38,328 bases of DNA. It comes from Fonsecaea monophora (lineage: Eukaryota > Ascomycota > Eurotiomycetes > Chaetothyriales > Herpotrichiellaceae). The stretch is taken from assembly GCF_001642475.1 (NCBI RefSeq), contig NW_019174114.1, forward strand, positions 1-38,328. The letters run 5' to 3'. Position 1 is the first letter of the stretch. Every line of letters starts with the position of its first letter. Shown here piece by piece: positions 10,681-19,074 of the stretch. The notes below the pieces were generated by a model. That model saw nothing but the letters and a program-made list of their open reading frames with translations, did no database searches and was not told the origin of the DNA. A program made the position numbers and the translations under genes.

Positions 10681-11760
10681 TCATCCGATCATGCTCCTTT
10701 TCCTGCCTCTCAACCTCACTTCCTCCAATCTTTTGAGCACGACGCTGGAGCCCTTGAAACTGCCCCTGTATCCTTCCTGACTCTGCAAGACTTCGGCATC
10801 AAACCATCCCTCCTGTCTCGGGTGCGTCGATCCAAACGCCCGCTCGAGGACATAGAGATCCACGGCCCTGTCTTCGTCCTGGACTGACTGCGTCGCAAGA
10901 CCAAAGTCGATCAGAACAATCTCGCCGGTCAGATCGGGCGGTTGCAGACGCGGTGCGGCTGTTTTTTGCTCAGATCGTGGACCCTGCTCTGTATACACTC
11001 GCTCGCCGTTGACCGTCCCGTTCCGCTGCCCGTTTATGTCGTGTGGAGAAGTGTAAGGACGGATCATGATGTTGCTGCTCGTCAAATCACCGTGGACCAC
11101 GCCTCCTTTGGCGTGCATCGCTCCCACGGCCCGGCCGATGCGGCGCAGCAATTTCTTCACCGCCTCTTCCTGTTGCGCAGCAATCCCGATGCCGCGTCGT
11201 GATTGTTCGTCGTTATCTTGTGCGTTTGCCTGGGCGTGGGTGGGAAGGGATTTGGACCAAGCGTCCCAGTCGCGCAGCAGGTCCTTGACGCTGCGCCCTT
11301 CGATCCACTCCATGAGGAGCCACGCGCCTTGTCCCACGGCGGAGCTCGTCTCCCTCGGTCCTCGCTGCGAATCGCTCGCCCCACGGACTTTCCGCGCAAT
11401 GTCCCACTCCAGGCTCAGCACCGCGGGGACCTTGACTGCGCCGTCCTCATCCCCGCCGGCGGCGTCGTTCAGCGCCGACAACTTGACGAGGATGCGCGCT
11501 TCGGCGAGCACCCTCTGCTTGGTCAGGCGCGCGTCGAGCGTGGGGTGTCTGTATGCTTTGCTCGGTCGGAATTTGAGGGCCGCAGGCTGCGCCGGGTACA
11601 GGAAGTGGGTGCGGTACAGGAGGGCCTCGGCGCCTTGGGTTACCAGCATCGGCGGTGGTTCCGTGACGTGGAATGGAGAAGGTAGGATGGGCCTGTCTTG
11701 GTTCTGTGGTGCATGAGGGCCGGCGGGAGGCAGGGGATTTGCGGCGTCGGTGCTTGTCAT
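10681..11760 (-). CDS. bud32: BUD32, EKC/KEOPS complex atypical kinase
   Basis: piD261/Bud32-family small kinase/ATPase, the subunit that supports Kae1 in t6A37 modification of ANN-decoding tRNAs and is linked to telomere and transcription functions. Single exon, 359 residues. Visible: QGAEALLYR (start of the N-lobe), ALKFRPSKAYRHPTLD with the ATP-binding lysine, a LTKQRVLAEARIL helix with the conserved Glu, a LLMEWIEG hinge, catalytic loop VVHGDLTSSNIM, DFGLA, EDRAVDLYVLERAF, and a basic C-terminus ending in RGRKRSMIG. It is longer than the yeast protein (about 260 residues) because of an N-terminal extension (about 35 residues), an insert in the alanine/arginine-rich N-lobe, and a polar insert of about 50 residues between the catalytic loop and DFG. 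Such inserts are common in Pezizomycotina. The ATG at 11760 is the only sensible start. Confidence 0.93.
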   Translation of the reverse strand: MTSTDAANPLPPAGPHAPQNQDRPILPSPFHVTEPPPMLVTQGAEALLYRTHFLYPAQPAALKFRPSKAYRHPTLDARLTKQRVLAEARILVKLSALNDAAGGDEDGAVKVPAVLSLEWDIARKVRGASDSQRGPRETSSAVGQGAWLLMEWIEGRSVKDLLRDWDAWSKSLPTHAQANAQDNDEQSRRGIGIAAQQEEAVKKLLRRIGRAVGAMHAKGGVVHGDLTSSNIMIRPYTSPHDINGQRNGTVNGERVYTEQGPRSEQKTAAPRLQPPDLTGEIVLIDFGLATQSVQDEDRAVDLYVLERAFGSTHPRQEGWFDAEVLQSQEGYRGSFKGSSVVLKRLEEVRLRGRKRSMIG

Positions 11761-12441
11761 GGTGGGATGTGATGTGGCTCAGCGTGATATGGAGCGATTG
11801 TCGCAAGGGCGGTCAACGGCCGGATGGTATTGGGATGGGCATCATTGGAGATGAATAGTGGCTCACCAGTGTGATTGATATGTCAAGAACCCATTTCTAG
11901 CGATGAAGAGAAAATTGGTCGCGACGGAAACAATGCACGAGTTGAGTTTTTCGAGCATGTGAGGCTGCGGGGAAATTTCCCCAAGGCTAATAAATAATAT
12001 GTACCGAGTAGTCAACTAATATTGAACATGCTATTCTGTGGTCTAGCCTTTCGCGTTCATTAGCGATGAGCTATATTGATCGGCTCGGTCAGCTTTCTCC
12101 TCTGCAAGTGTCTCTACTCGAGCCATGTCTCTCTCGTCGTCGGTGTTGAGTTCCTCTTTCGATAGTGATTCGCGCTCACTCCAAGGTCTGACAGAAAGTT
12201 GACGCGCTCCCAATAGCGATTGAGGCGGGCGCCAGATTAAATATAGCTTGAATTATTAATAAGGATAGAGGTGCTACTATACCTAATGGTAGTTACCTTG
12301 AAGTTAATAGTGAATTGCTCTTCATTGCTATTTCTTGTTGGACAATGCTACTTATTTTCAATATCGACTCGGGATGTTGTCAAGCATCTCGGTAGACTTT
12401 CCGAAGATATTATACTCACGTGATCGAAGCCAAATATAGTA
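11761..12441. other. AT-rich intergenic region
   Basis: Upstream side of BUD32. From about 11980 to 12420 the sequence is distinctly AT-rich with many TA steps and no coding frame, a contrast with the GC-rich BUD32 gene beside it. This may be old mutated repeat DNA; I see no recognisable element. Confidence 0.35.
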
Positions 12442-13300
12442 GGTCTAGGAGGCTCAGAGGGTTTGGACGAGAAGATCCGGTGTGAAGCCACGACAATCGC
12501 CTGGCTTTCTGAAAACTGCCCTCAAATACCGATCTATTGCCCTTGGAGATTCGGACTTCTTGACAGGCCCAGTGTATATCCCATAATGATGGATATATTG
12601 AGATATTTGGCTCACCTAGCTCTCGTTTACGCCCGTTGCACATCTCCCTGGTACAGGCGAATCATTGAAAGCTCCAAGCGGCACTGGGACTGGCTTCCGG
12701 CAACGGTAGTGTAACGTTCCCTTTGTCCCACGCCAAGCTGGACTTTCATTGAAGTCGAGCTACCTCCTCGTGGATTTCATTGAAAAGGAACAAGGAAAGA
12801 ATGTAGAATCGATTAATGATACAACATCACTTGCATCCCGGACCTTAAATGGATATCAATTCTACCAGTCGAGGCACTCTATCTACCATATTAGCTGAGC
12901 GGCTAGATAGTCGACGATCTTGAAGAGGAGAAAGAGAACCACTATAAAGAGATGTGTGCGGAGTTTCTGGAAATCTTCCAGCAAGGGGAAAACGACTAGA
13001 TCTCTGCACCGAAACCCGGATTCTATATAACAGCTATTAAAGATGCTCTTGACAGAGCCATACCCTGGTTCTGGGTCACTTTGAACCACCCCCGTGTGAC
13101 GTACAATCTGTTCCTTGACCGCTTGCACGCCTGACTCGCTCCGACGCACTCAGAAGGAGAGGAATGTGTCCAGTTCGAGCAGATTTTGGCTCCGTATTGG
13201 ACCCCGAATGCATCCGGGATTCGTCAAGCAAAAGCTTGCTGACCGTCAAAAGTATCTTGAGGACTCGAGAGCGCAACATCGGCATCGATACCTTTGACAC
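12442..13300 (+). pseudogene. aminoglycoside phosphotransferase (APH)-like kinase, decayed
   Basis: Scattered pieces in order on the plus strand match the fungal APH-like kinase-fold family: LDEKIRCEATTIAWLSENCP followed by QIPI (about 12463-12540), SYLLVDFIEKEQGK (about 12760-12800), a C-terminal helix region with PWFWVTLNHPRVTYNLFLDRLHA (about 13060-13130), then LAPTH, FEQILAPYWTP, and in another frame KQKLADRQKYLED (about 13224-13263). In-frame TAG and TGA codons, frame changes and loss of the central catalytic segment (no HGDL or DFG counterpart) show it is dead. Several stops sit where CAG or CGA would be expected (TAG at about 12998, TGA at about 13131), which fits C-to-T decay as in RIP, but I cannot test that here. 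Confidence 0.6.
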
Positions 13301-13954
13301 AAAGACGAGGAACCGTCTGACTAATTATACCAGACGGAGATATTTTCTGATATCAATCTAATTACTTTTTATTGCGACCGCGTCCATTGCAATGAGTTAT
13401 ACGAATGAGGTATACGAATGAGGTACGACGCATGAGAATGACAAATTATACTATTTCAGAAAGTGGGGTGTAATGCAGAGTACTAACCGAATCACGTAAT
13501 AAACTAACTATCAAGAGTCTGGGAGAAAACTCTAGTTCTTACTCCAGCTAGTTAAAACTACATGCCTTCCTTGCCACGACCTTACGCTTGTGAAGGGCAA
13601 ACGTCCTGCCTGACTGCAGTCAAATTTAAACCACACATGAGTCATGGCTTTCAGTCTTGCCAACACCCTGACGATATCGAGTGGACTGCAAACACTGCAA
13701 CTGGCATATATCCATTCCGACCTGTCTGAAACTTCACATTGCTGGAATGAGGTCAAGGAGAGATGGTGAGAAACAATGCCGAGGATACTGGGTATGTGAG
13801 ATTTGAGGTCATGCCAAGCGAAATGCGCCAAGCAAAGAATCACGTGCGAAACCTTTTTCAGGCTAGTAAGCAAACCTTGTTAATATAAAGCCCCGTCTGA
13901 GAGTGGTGAGGCAAGCATTTTTTGATGTTTTACTTGGTGTGTTATTTCACTCGA
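13301..13954. other. intergenic, nothing recognised
   Basis: AT-rich at the left end. A 13-bp direct duplication (atacgaatgaggt) lies at about 13400-13425. An open frame on the minus strand (13873-13532) has no family resemblance and no neighbour support, so I do not call it. Confidence 0.35.
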
Positions 13955-14124
13955 CCTGTCGCGGGAATATCTTGCCCATGAGTCTGCCGCGAGGATACCT
14001 TGCCTTTGAACGTGTCGGGGATATCTTGCCTTTGAACCTGTCGCGAGGATATTTTGCCTTTGAACCTGTCGCGAGGATATCTTCACCTGTCACGGGGCTA
14101 TCTTCACCTGTCGCGGGCTGCTAG
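13955..14124. repeat. minisatellite, about 27-bp unit, 6-7 degenerate copies
   Basis: Head-to-tail copies of a unit that reads cctgtcgcgaggatatcttg followed by cctttgaa. The third to fifth copies are nearly identical, the outer ones are truncated or mutated, and the last two shrink to about 21 bp. The array stops 36 bp before the ATG of the gene at 14161, so it lies in its promoter or 5' UTR. Confidence 0.85.
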
Positions 14125-14160
14125 TCCCGTTTTCACTGGTCTTTCTCACAACAGACAAAG

Positions 14161-15231
14161 ATGGAAAGAAAACGCCAAGATGATGCTGCAACAACGCCGC
14201 CGTGCTACATGGGCGCTCTTCCACCAACCCGTCCCTCAACAAGCGAGAAGGCATCGATTAGTCCGATCTTGGAGGCGGTTGACCGATACAAGAGAGGCCA
14301 ATTCGTCCCCGGCGGCCGCTTACTGAAATTTCACATTAGTGAGCTCGAATATCAAGAATTGGAGGAAAAGCTTTCTGAAGACCTGTTCTTCAAGGCTAAG
14401 ATCTCGTAACTGACTCCTCCATTCCACAAAAAAACTACTTACCAAAGATACAGGCGCGACTACTTTCCTTCACTACGCCTCTTCGTCCTTCGAATACCGT
14501 CGGATATTCACGAACGCTTCCTTGTGAGGCTTCACGATGAAATTCGACACCAACTGCGGAACCTCGAGGGACCCTCGTCAAGCTTTGCTCAGGAGATTGA
14601 ATTCATTGCCTCAACCACCTTCAATCCCACAAGAAAAGGGCTTGGGGTACACGATCCGGATGGTTCATTTCGCCATAGGTCACAACGTTTCCCTGGCGTA
14701 GTGACGGAGGTCGCATATTCACAAGACCACAAAAAACTACCACATCTAGCGGACGAGTACATCCTGGGCTCGAATTTGCGCGTTCGTGCCTTGCTTGGCT
14801 TCGACATCCAGTACAAGAGAAAGCAGGCCTTGGTTTCGGTCTGGCGTCCACATGCGGTGCAACGAGATGACAGGGAGGTGTGGGCCACTGCGGCTGAGAC
14901 CCAGGTGTTTCGAGACGACAACGGAGAGCCAAATCTTGATCCACATGCTGGACTACGTGTCAGCCTACGGGACTTTGCGAGTGTCGAGTTTTGCAAGAAG
15001 TTCGAGAACCTGGAGGGGTCAATTTTTATTTCATGCGCCACTCTCTGCACCTTCCTAAACGAAGCCGAGGCCAAGATTGATGACGAGTCAGAGTCAGAGC
15101 CTGACCTCGAACTCGAGTTTCATGCATCATCATCGGAAGAGGAACTCAACACCGACGACGAGAGAGATATGGTTCGGGCAGAGAAACATGCGGAGGAGAA
15201 AGCTGACCGAGCCGATCCCTCTTTCAAATAG
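14161..15231 (+). CDS. hypothetical protein, PD-(D/E)XK nuclease-like fold
   Basis: Two exons, 14161-14405 and 14454-15231, giving 340 residues; the 48-bp intron has GTAACT and ends ACAG, and it removes the TAA that closes the first open frame. The core resembles a fungal restriction-endonuclease-like family: IEFIASTTF, then HDPDGSFRH (PD near 150-151), FPGVVTEVAYSQ (Glu near 167), LADEYILGSNLRVRALLGFDIQY, ALVSVWRP, and after a variable stretch LRVSLRDFA. The position of the usual lysine after the Glu is Ala (E-V-A), as in many members I know of this fungal group, so it may not cut DNA. The C-terminus is acidic and Ser-rich (about 275-315). A different subfamily from the gene at 1038. The minisatellite lies directly upstream. 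Confidence 0.68.
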
Positions 15232-16919
15232 CTCGTCGGTGACGAGCACGAATCATGTATCACTATCGGAAGAGGAACTTCATGTTACCCTGACTCTATC
15301 AGGAAGGTTAACCAAATAATCTCACAGCGGTACGTCAGCCTGTAGGCCGCGCTAGATAGATTTCCTTCCTACCAAGTAATTAATGAAGATTTCAAACTTT
15401 CACTCGCTATAAGACATGTCTCTGCTTTTGACGATGCTATGCGTAGGCTTTGCCGATACAAGAGCATCCACTCGTTCACATCTAACGATCGCGGGCACGT
15501 AGAAAGCAGAGCCTCCTTGACAACTCCACTTCGTCCTATTCTCACCGTCAAATGCCCGATGTACACTTTACCACTCAACCCCTGTGCTGTTGGAAGTCCT
15601 ATGCTTTCGACAATATGGCGCCGATACATAATCCGGACTGCAGTCTCACGATTCTCTTCCCAGGTCCCAACTCCGCTCAGAATGCCATCAGCAGTGACGC
15701 ACCCGCGGTGCTATCGTCCAGGCATTATGAGTGTTTGGTAATCCACAGCAAAAAGGTGAAAGAGTCAACTCAACTCTCAGATACCAAGTACAATGAACGA
15801 AAATCCAAGCACCTTTGTACAGCGGAAACGCAGATCTAAGTGCCAAGCTCTCAAAATATGTCGAGTAGTTACTGGGCGGGATTGATGTCCTTCGACGTTC
15901 GACATATTGTGTACGGACGAGGGTTGTAAGGTCGGCAGCGGGGTCTTCCGATAGCTTCTTCGTTATCTTTCGGAGGACCTGTACGCTGAATTGGGCAGCC
16001 GAGGTGAGTGGGTTCCCGACTTTTGGAGCCGCTTGCTGCTGTGTCGGTACTATTGTTGCCCATCGTACGATGCCCTTTTGCCCCGAACTATTAGGTAAGT
16101 TCCATGAAATGGAATACCTTGTGACCTACGAGGTGGTTCATCGAATAAGCCGCCATCTGCGGGCACTTTGAGTCCGAACCTAGAAGGTAAATCCTGGTTC
16201 GATAGCGACCACGGTGAGCTCAAGTTCTTCGTGATGTCTGGGTGTGCGAAACAGGTCTGTACATGCGACGTAAGCAATTTTCCGAGATCTGGTACCCTGG
16301 CCTGGGCGAGGTGAGCACAAGGCACCAACACCGCTGTCCCGAGCTGGGGATGAGACACGAGGGCAAATTGTGACCCACAGTAATCAATGCGACGGGCGTC
16401 TTCACAGGGCTGAGTTATAGCTCAGCCTTGCTGACAAGGCTGAGTCAAGACTGGGATCAAACGGCGAGACGAGCTAGTCCGGAAACGGAAGCGGACTTTG
16501 GAAAAAAGGTTACGATTCATCTGCGCTCTCCCTCGTCCCCTCTGGTGTACGTCATGCCATAAAATCACTACAAGAGATGAAGGGCGGCACCGAGTACGAC
16601 GATTGTGATCTCGGAGGACACTGGCGACAGATTGCGGAGGAAAAGGACAAGGCTTTGCAAGAAGTTCACTTGTTGTTTCTTTAAAGCGGCATGAGATCAG
16701 TCCGTAAGAGGGATCGCGCAGCATGGGGCTTGGCACAAAATTCTGGGCTCCCGCCCGCAGTTTGTGAGTTGCCCGCACATGCGATCAAGCCCGCCATCGA
16801 GTCACAACTCTCACTTTCTTCTTCCGTTACTCACAAGGAGGTCTCACATCCATCCCTCATAATCGAAGCTATACCATCTGCACGCAGGAAGAGGGTTCCT
16901 CTGCGCCCACACCGTCAAA
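15232..16919. other. intergenic, no supported gene
   Basis: Open frames here (for example 15552-15839 on plus and 16358-16050 on minus) show no family resemblance, no splice-linked extension and no codon signal I trust. A repeated GAAGAGGAACT-containing stretch near 15268 echoes the 3' end of the upstream gene at about 15138. A hairpin-forming inverted repeat lies at 16407-16444. The last 150 bp should be the SUI2 promoter and leader, with CT-rich tracts near 16806-16860. Confidence 0.4.
16407..16444. repeat. alternating inverted repeats able to form a hairpin
   Basis: ctcagccttg (16421-16430) is a perfect reverse complement of caaggctgag (16435-16444) with a 4-nt loop. A further ggctgag copy at 16408-16414 can pair with the same left arm, giving two alternative hairpins. 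Position is intergenic, about 480 bp upstream of SUI2. Confidence 0.6.
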
Positions 16920-17915
16920 ATGTCGGACCCCAACTCGCTGACGAATTGTCGCTTCTACGAGGAAAAATATCCGGAAATCGATAGTTTTGTCATGGTGAAC
17001 GTCAAACAGGTAGGTCCCAGTGTCCCAAGTCCGCCGGCGGTTCTAACACGGTGGCTTGAACAGATTGCAGAGATGGGCGCCTACGTTAAACTCCTAGAAT
17101 ACGACAACATCGACGGCATGATCCTCCTCTCCGAACTCTCTCGAAGACGTATCCGATCCATACAGAAACTCATCCGCATCGGTCGCAACGAAGTCGTGGT
17201 GGTCCTCCGAGTAGACAAGGAAAAGGGCTACATTGATCTGTCAAAACGAAGAGTCTCGGCCGAGGACATTGTGCGTTGTGAGGAACGGTACAACAAGAGC
17301 AAGTCGGTCCACTCCATCATGCGGCACGTTGCGGAGAAGACGAAGACACCCATTCTGAAGTTGTACGAGTGCATCGGTTGGCCGCTCAACCGGAAATATG
17401 GCCACGCCAATGATGCTTTCAAGCTCTCCATCACAAACCCGGACGTGTGGAACGACGTGACATTCCCCAACGAGGTTGTCAAGGAGGAATTGATGACATA
17501 CATCAGCAAGAAACTGACACCGCATCCGACAAAAGTGCGGGCCGACGTGGAGGTGACGTGTTTCAAGTACGACGGCATCGATGCTGTGAAGGCGGCTCTG
17601 AGGCAGGCTGAGGCAAGAAATTCTGCGGAAACACAAGTCAAGGTCAAGCTGGTGTCTCCCCCACACTACGTCCTCACCAGTCAGTGTTTGGACAAGGGCA
17701 TGGGTATTCAGTTGCTCGAGCAGGCAATCAAGGACATTGACGACAATATCAAAGAAGCGGGGGGTGCGTGTGTGATCAAGATGGCCCCCAAGGCCGTGAC
17801 GGAACATGACGATGCGGAATTGCAAGCGCTGATGGACAAGAGGGCACGGGAGAATGAGGAGGTCAGCGGTGATGAGGACGTGAGTGAGAGTGACGAAGGA
17901 CCGGAGGTTGCATAA
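16920..17915 (+). CDS. SUI2: translation initiation factor eIF2 subunit alpha
   Basis: Alpha subunit of eIF2, the GTPase complex that brings Met-tRNAi to the 40S ribosome. Exons 16920-17009 and 17064-17915 give 313 residues. The 54-bp intron (GTAGGT...AACAG, TTCTAAC branch-like site) must be removed to join VNVKQ to IAEMGAYVK of the S1 domain; it has no stop and is a multiple of three, so it reads through. The S1 beta-barrel (residues about 15-90) holds the regulatory loop LLSELSRRRIRS, with Ser56 here matching the Ser51 phosphorylated by Gcn2-type kinases, followed by RVDKEKGYIDLSKRRV. A helical domain and the alpha-beta C-terminal domain follow, ending with a Glu/Ser-rich acidic tail. Length and order match the family. 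The start has AAA before ATG. Confidence 0.97.
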   Translation: MSDPNSLTNCRFYEEKYPEIDSFVMVNVKQVGPSVPSPPAVLTRWLEQIAEMGAYVKLLEYDNIDGMILLSELSRRRIRSIQKLIRIGRNEVVVVLRVDKEKGYIDLSKRRVSAEDIVRCEERYNKSKSVHSIMRHVAEKTKTPILKLYECIGWPLNRKYGHANDAFKLSITNPDVWNDVTFPNEVVKEELMTYISKKLTPHPTKVRADVEVTCFKYDGIDAVKAALRQAEARNSAETQVKVKLVSPPHYVLTSQCLDKGMGIQLLEQAIKDIDDNIKEAGGACVIKMAPKAVTEHDDAELQALMDKRARENEEVSGDEDVSESDEGPEVA

Positions 17916-18487
17916 AGCGCCACAGGCTGCCTGCGGAGTCAAAAGACTGGTATGGGTTCCCAATTGGAGACAAATCATATCCTGAAGGACTCCCGCAGGT
18001 CGCTGTTGAGCAGATGAATGCCAGGGTTGAAGCAGAGGCGTCACATCAACCCACCTTTTGCTGCGGCAACTCATCGCTTCCCTATCAACGCTATGATTGG
18101 CGGTGAACTGTCTTCGGGGGTTCGCGAGTTCGTCGACATGTTGTTCTTGGGTGACATTCTGTCATTTTCCCAAACAGCACTCTCGAATCACGAGTGCCTC
18201 CCTGTCTGCGCGGTCGACCGTCGCTTCCCACGAGGCTGATGTTGCAGCCCATGACAGCACCGACTCAGTTTAATGACCCAAAAATTCGCATTTTGCAGAA
18301 CTGGTTGAGGGAGTTTCCAGTCCCATTTTTCCATGTTTTGTGTTTTGCTTTCAAATAAACGACCTTGACAAAAAGATTTTGTTATCTTGCACGTAGCCAC
18401 CGAAGGTTATCTGCAAAGAATACTAGAAGTGATGATATTTCGATCAGAAAACACCCCTTCATCCTTGAAGTTAAAGATTCACCGAGC
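17916..18487. other. intergenic between SUI2 and the tRNA gene
   Basis: Contains the SUI2 3' region; no supported open frame. Nothing conserved recognised. Confidence 0.35.
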
Positions 18488-18493
18488 AAAAAA
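18488..18493 (-). terminator. RNA polymerase III terminator
   Basis: Six T residues on the minus strand, five bases after the discriminator base of the tRNA-Trp gene. This is the normal position and length for a Pol III stop signal. Confidence 0.75.
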
Positions 18494-18498
18494 GAAAG

Positions 18499-18626
18499 TG
18501 AACCCGGCCGGATTTGAACCGACAACCTTTCGATCTGGAGTCGAACGCGCTACCGTTGCTGAATGAGAATTAGCTTACATGTCATTTTCGGAGAAGTAGA
18601 AGAGTAAAACTCACCGCCACAGGTCC
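18499..18626 (-). tRNA. tRNA-Trp (CCA), D-arm interrupted by a spliceosomal-type intron
   Basis: Two exons: 18626-18615 (12 nt) and 18558-18499 (60 nt including discriminator A). Joined, they make a 72-nt tRNA with acceptor GGACCTG/CGGGTTC (all seven pairs, two wobbles), TG linker, D-stem GCGC/GCGC, D-loop AACGGTA with the GG pair, anticodon stem TTCGA/TCGAA, loop CTCCAGA (anticodon CCA, U33 present), variable loop AGGTT, T-stem GTCGG/CCGGC, and T-loop TTCAAAT. The anticodon loop has no intron. The only interruption is 56 bp after nucleotide 12, within the A box; the B box (GGTTCAAATCC) is intact. Without the left exon the gene would look like a fragment missing its 5' end. Pol III terminator downstream. 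Whether it is expressed depends on removal of the intron. Confidence 0.85.
18559..18614 (-). other. 56-bp GT-AG intron inside the tRNA-Trp gene
   Basis: Starts GTGAGT, has GCTAAT (matching fungal CTRAY branch sites) 13-16 bp before the end, a pyrimidine-rich stretch after it, and ends TTCAG. Its length is typical of introns in this window (46-140 bp). It sits between tRNA nucleotides 12 and 13 rather than at 37/38, where the tRNA splicing endonuclease cuts. One base (G) at the boundary is ambiguous, but the product is the same. Confidence 0.8.
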
Positions 18627-19074
18627 AGGGGTTTAAGACACGTATTCAGAGGCAAATTTGAGCATTGAGAATTATGAATCCAAAGTTAAGATGAGCGGTG
18701 GGCTGACAAGCCCTAACTGATATAGGTTTAGTGCGGTCACATGCTGATGACGTATGCTTGCTCCAGTGCCTCGGCCTTGGCCACAGTAGTACTCCTCCCG
18801 CGGAACACATAGATAGATTTCCTTGATCGTACACTTCAGTCAATTATTCTCGAGTCCTACATGTAGGTTATGACTTGCTTTTGCCCTACCGGAGGGACCG
18901 ACTCAACCATGAACGAGGACCGCGTGAGAAAGACAAGAAGTCACAGGAAGCCACTCCTCGCCCGGAACGGGTGAGAGAGAGAGTGTTCCCTTTGTCCACT
19001 AAGCGTTGAGTCTTAGTTAGGATGGACTTCAAATAGAATAATCACATTGCATTCATTCGCCAATAATCAGTGCC
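18627..19074. other. intergenic
   Basis: Upstream of the tRNA gene and at the 3' end of the transcription factor gene. No reading frame with any support. A short GA run lies at about 18973-18982. Confidence 0.35.

Noticed and set aside
11066..11716. Plus-strand open frame of 216 codons
   Set aside because: Antisense to BUD32; open because of the high GC content of that gene.
17241..18074. Minus-strand open frame of 277 codons
   Set aside because: Antisense to SUI2 and without any recognised motif.
18499..18559. tRNA-Trp 3' fragment or pseudogene lacking its 5' end
   Set aside because: The missing 5' 12 nt are present 56 bp upstream, pair fully with the 3' acceptor strand and complete the D-stem, so it is an interrupted gene and not a fragment.
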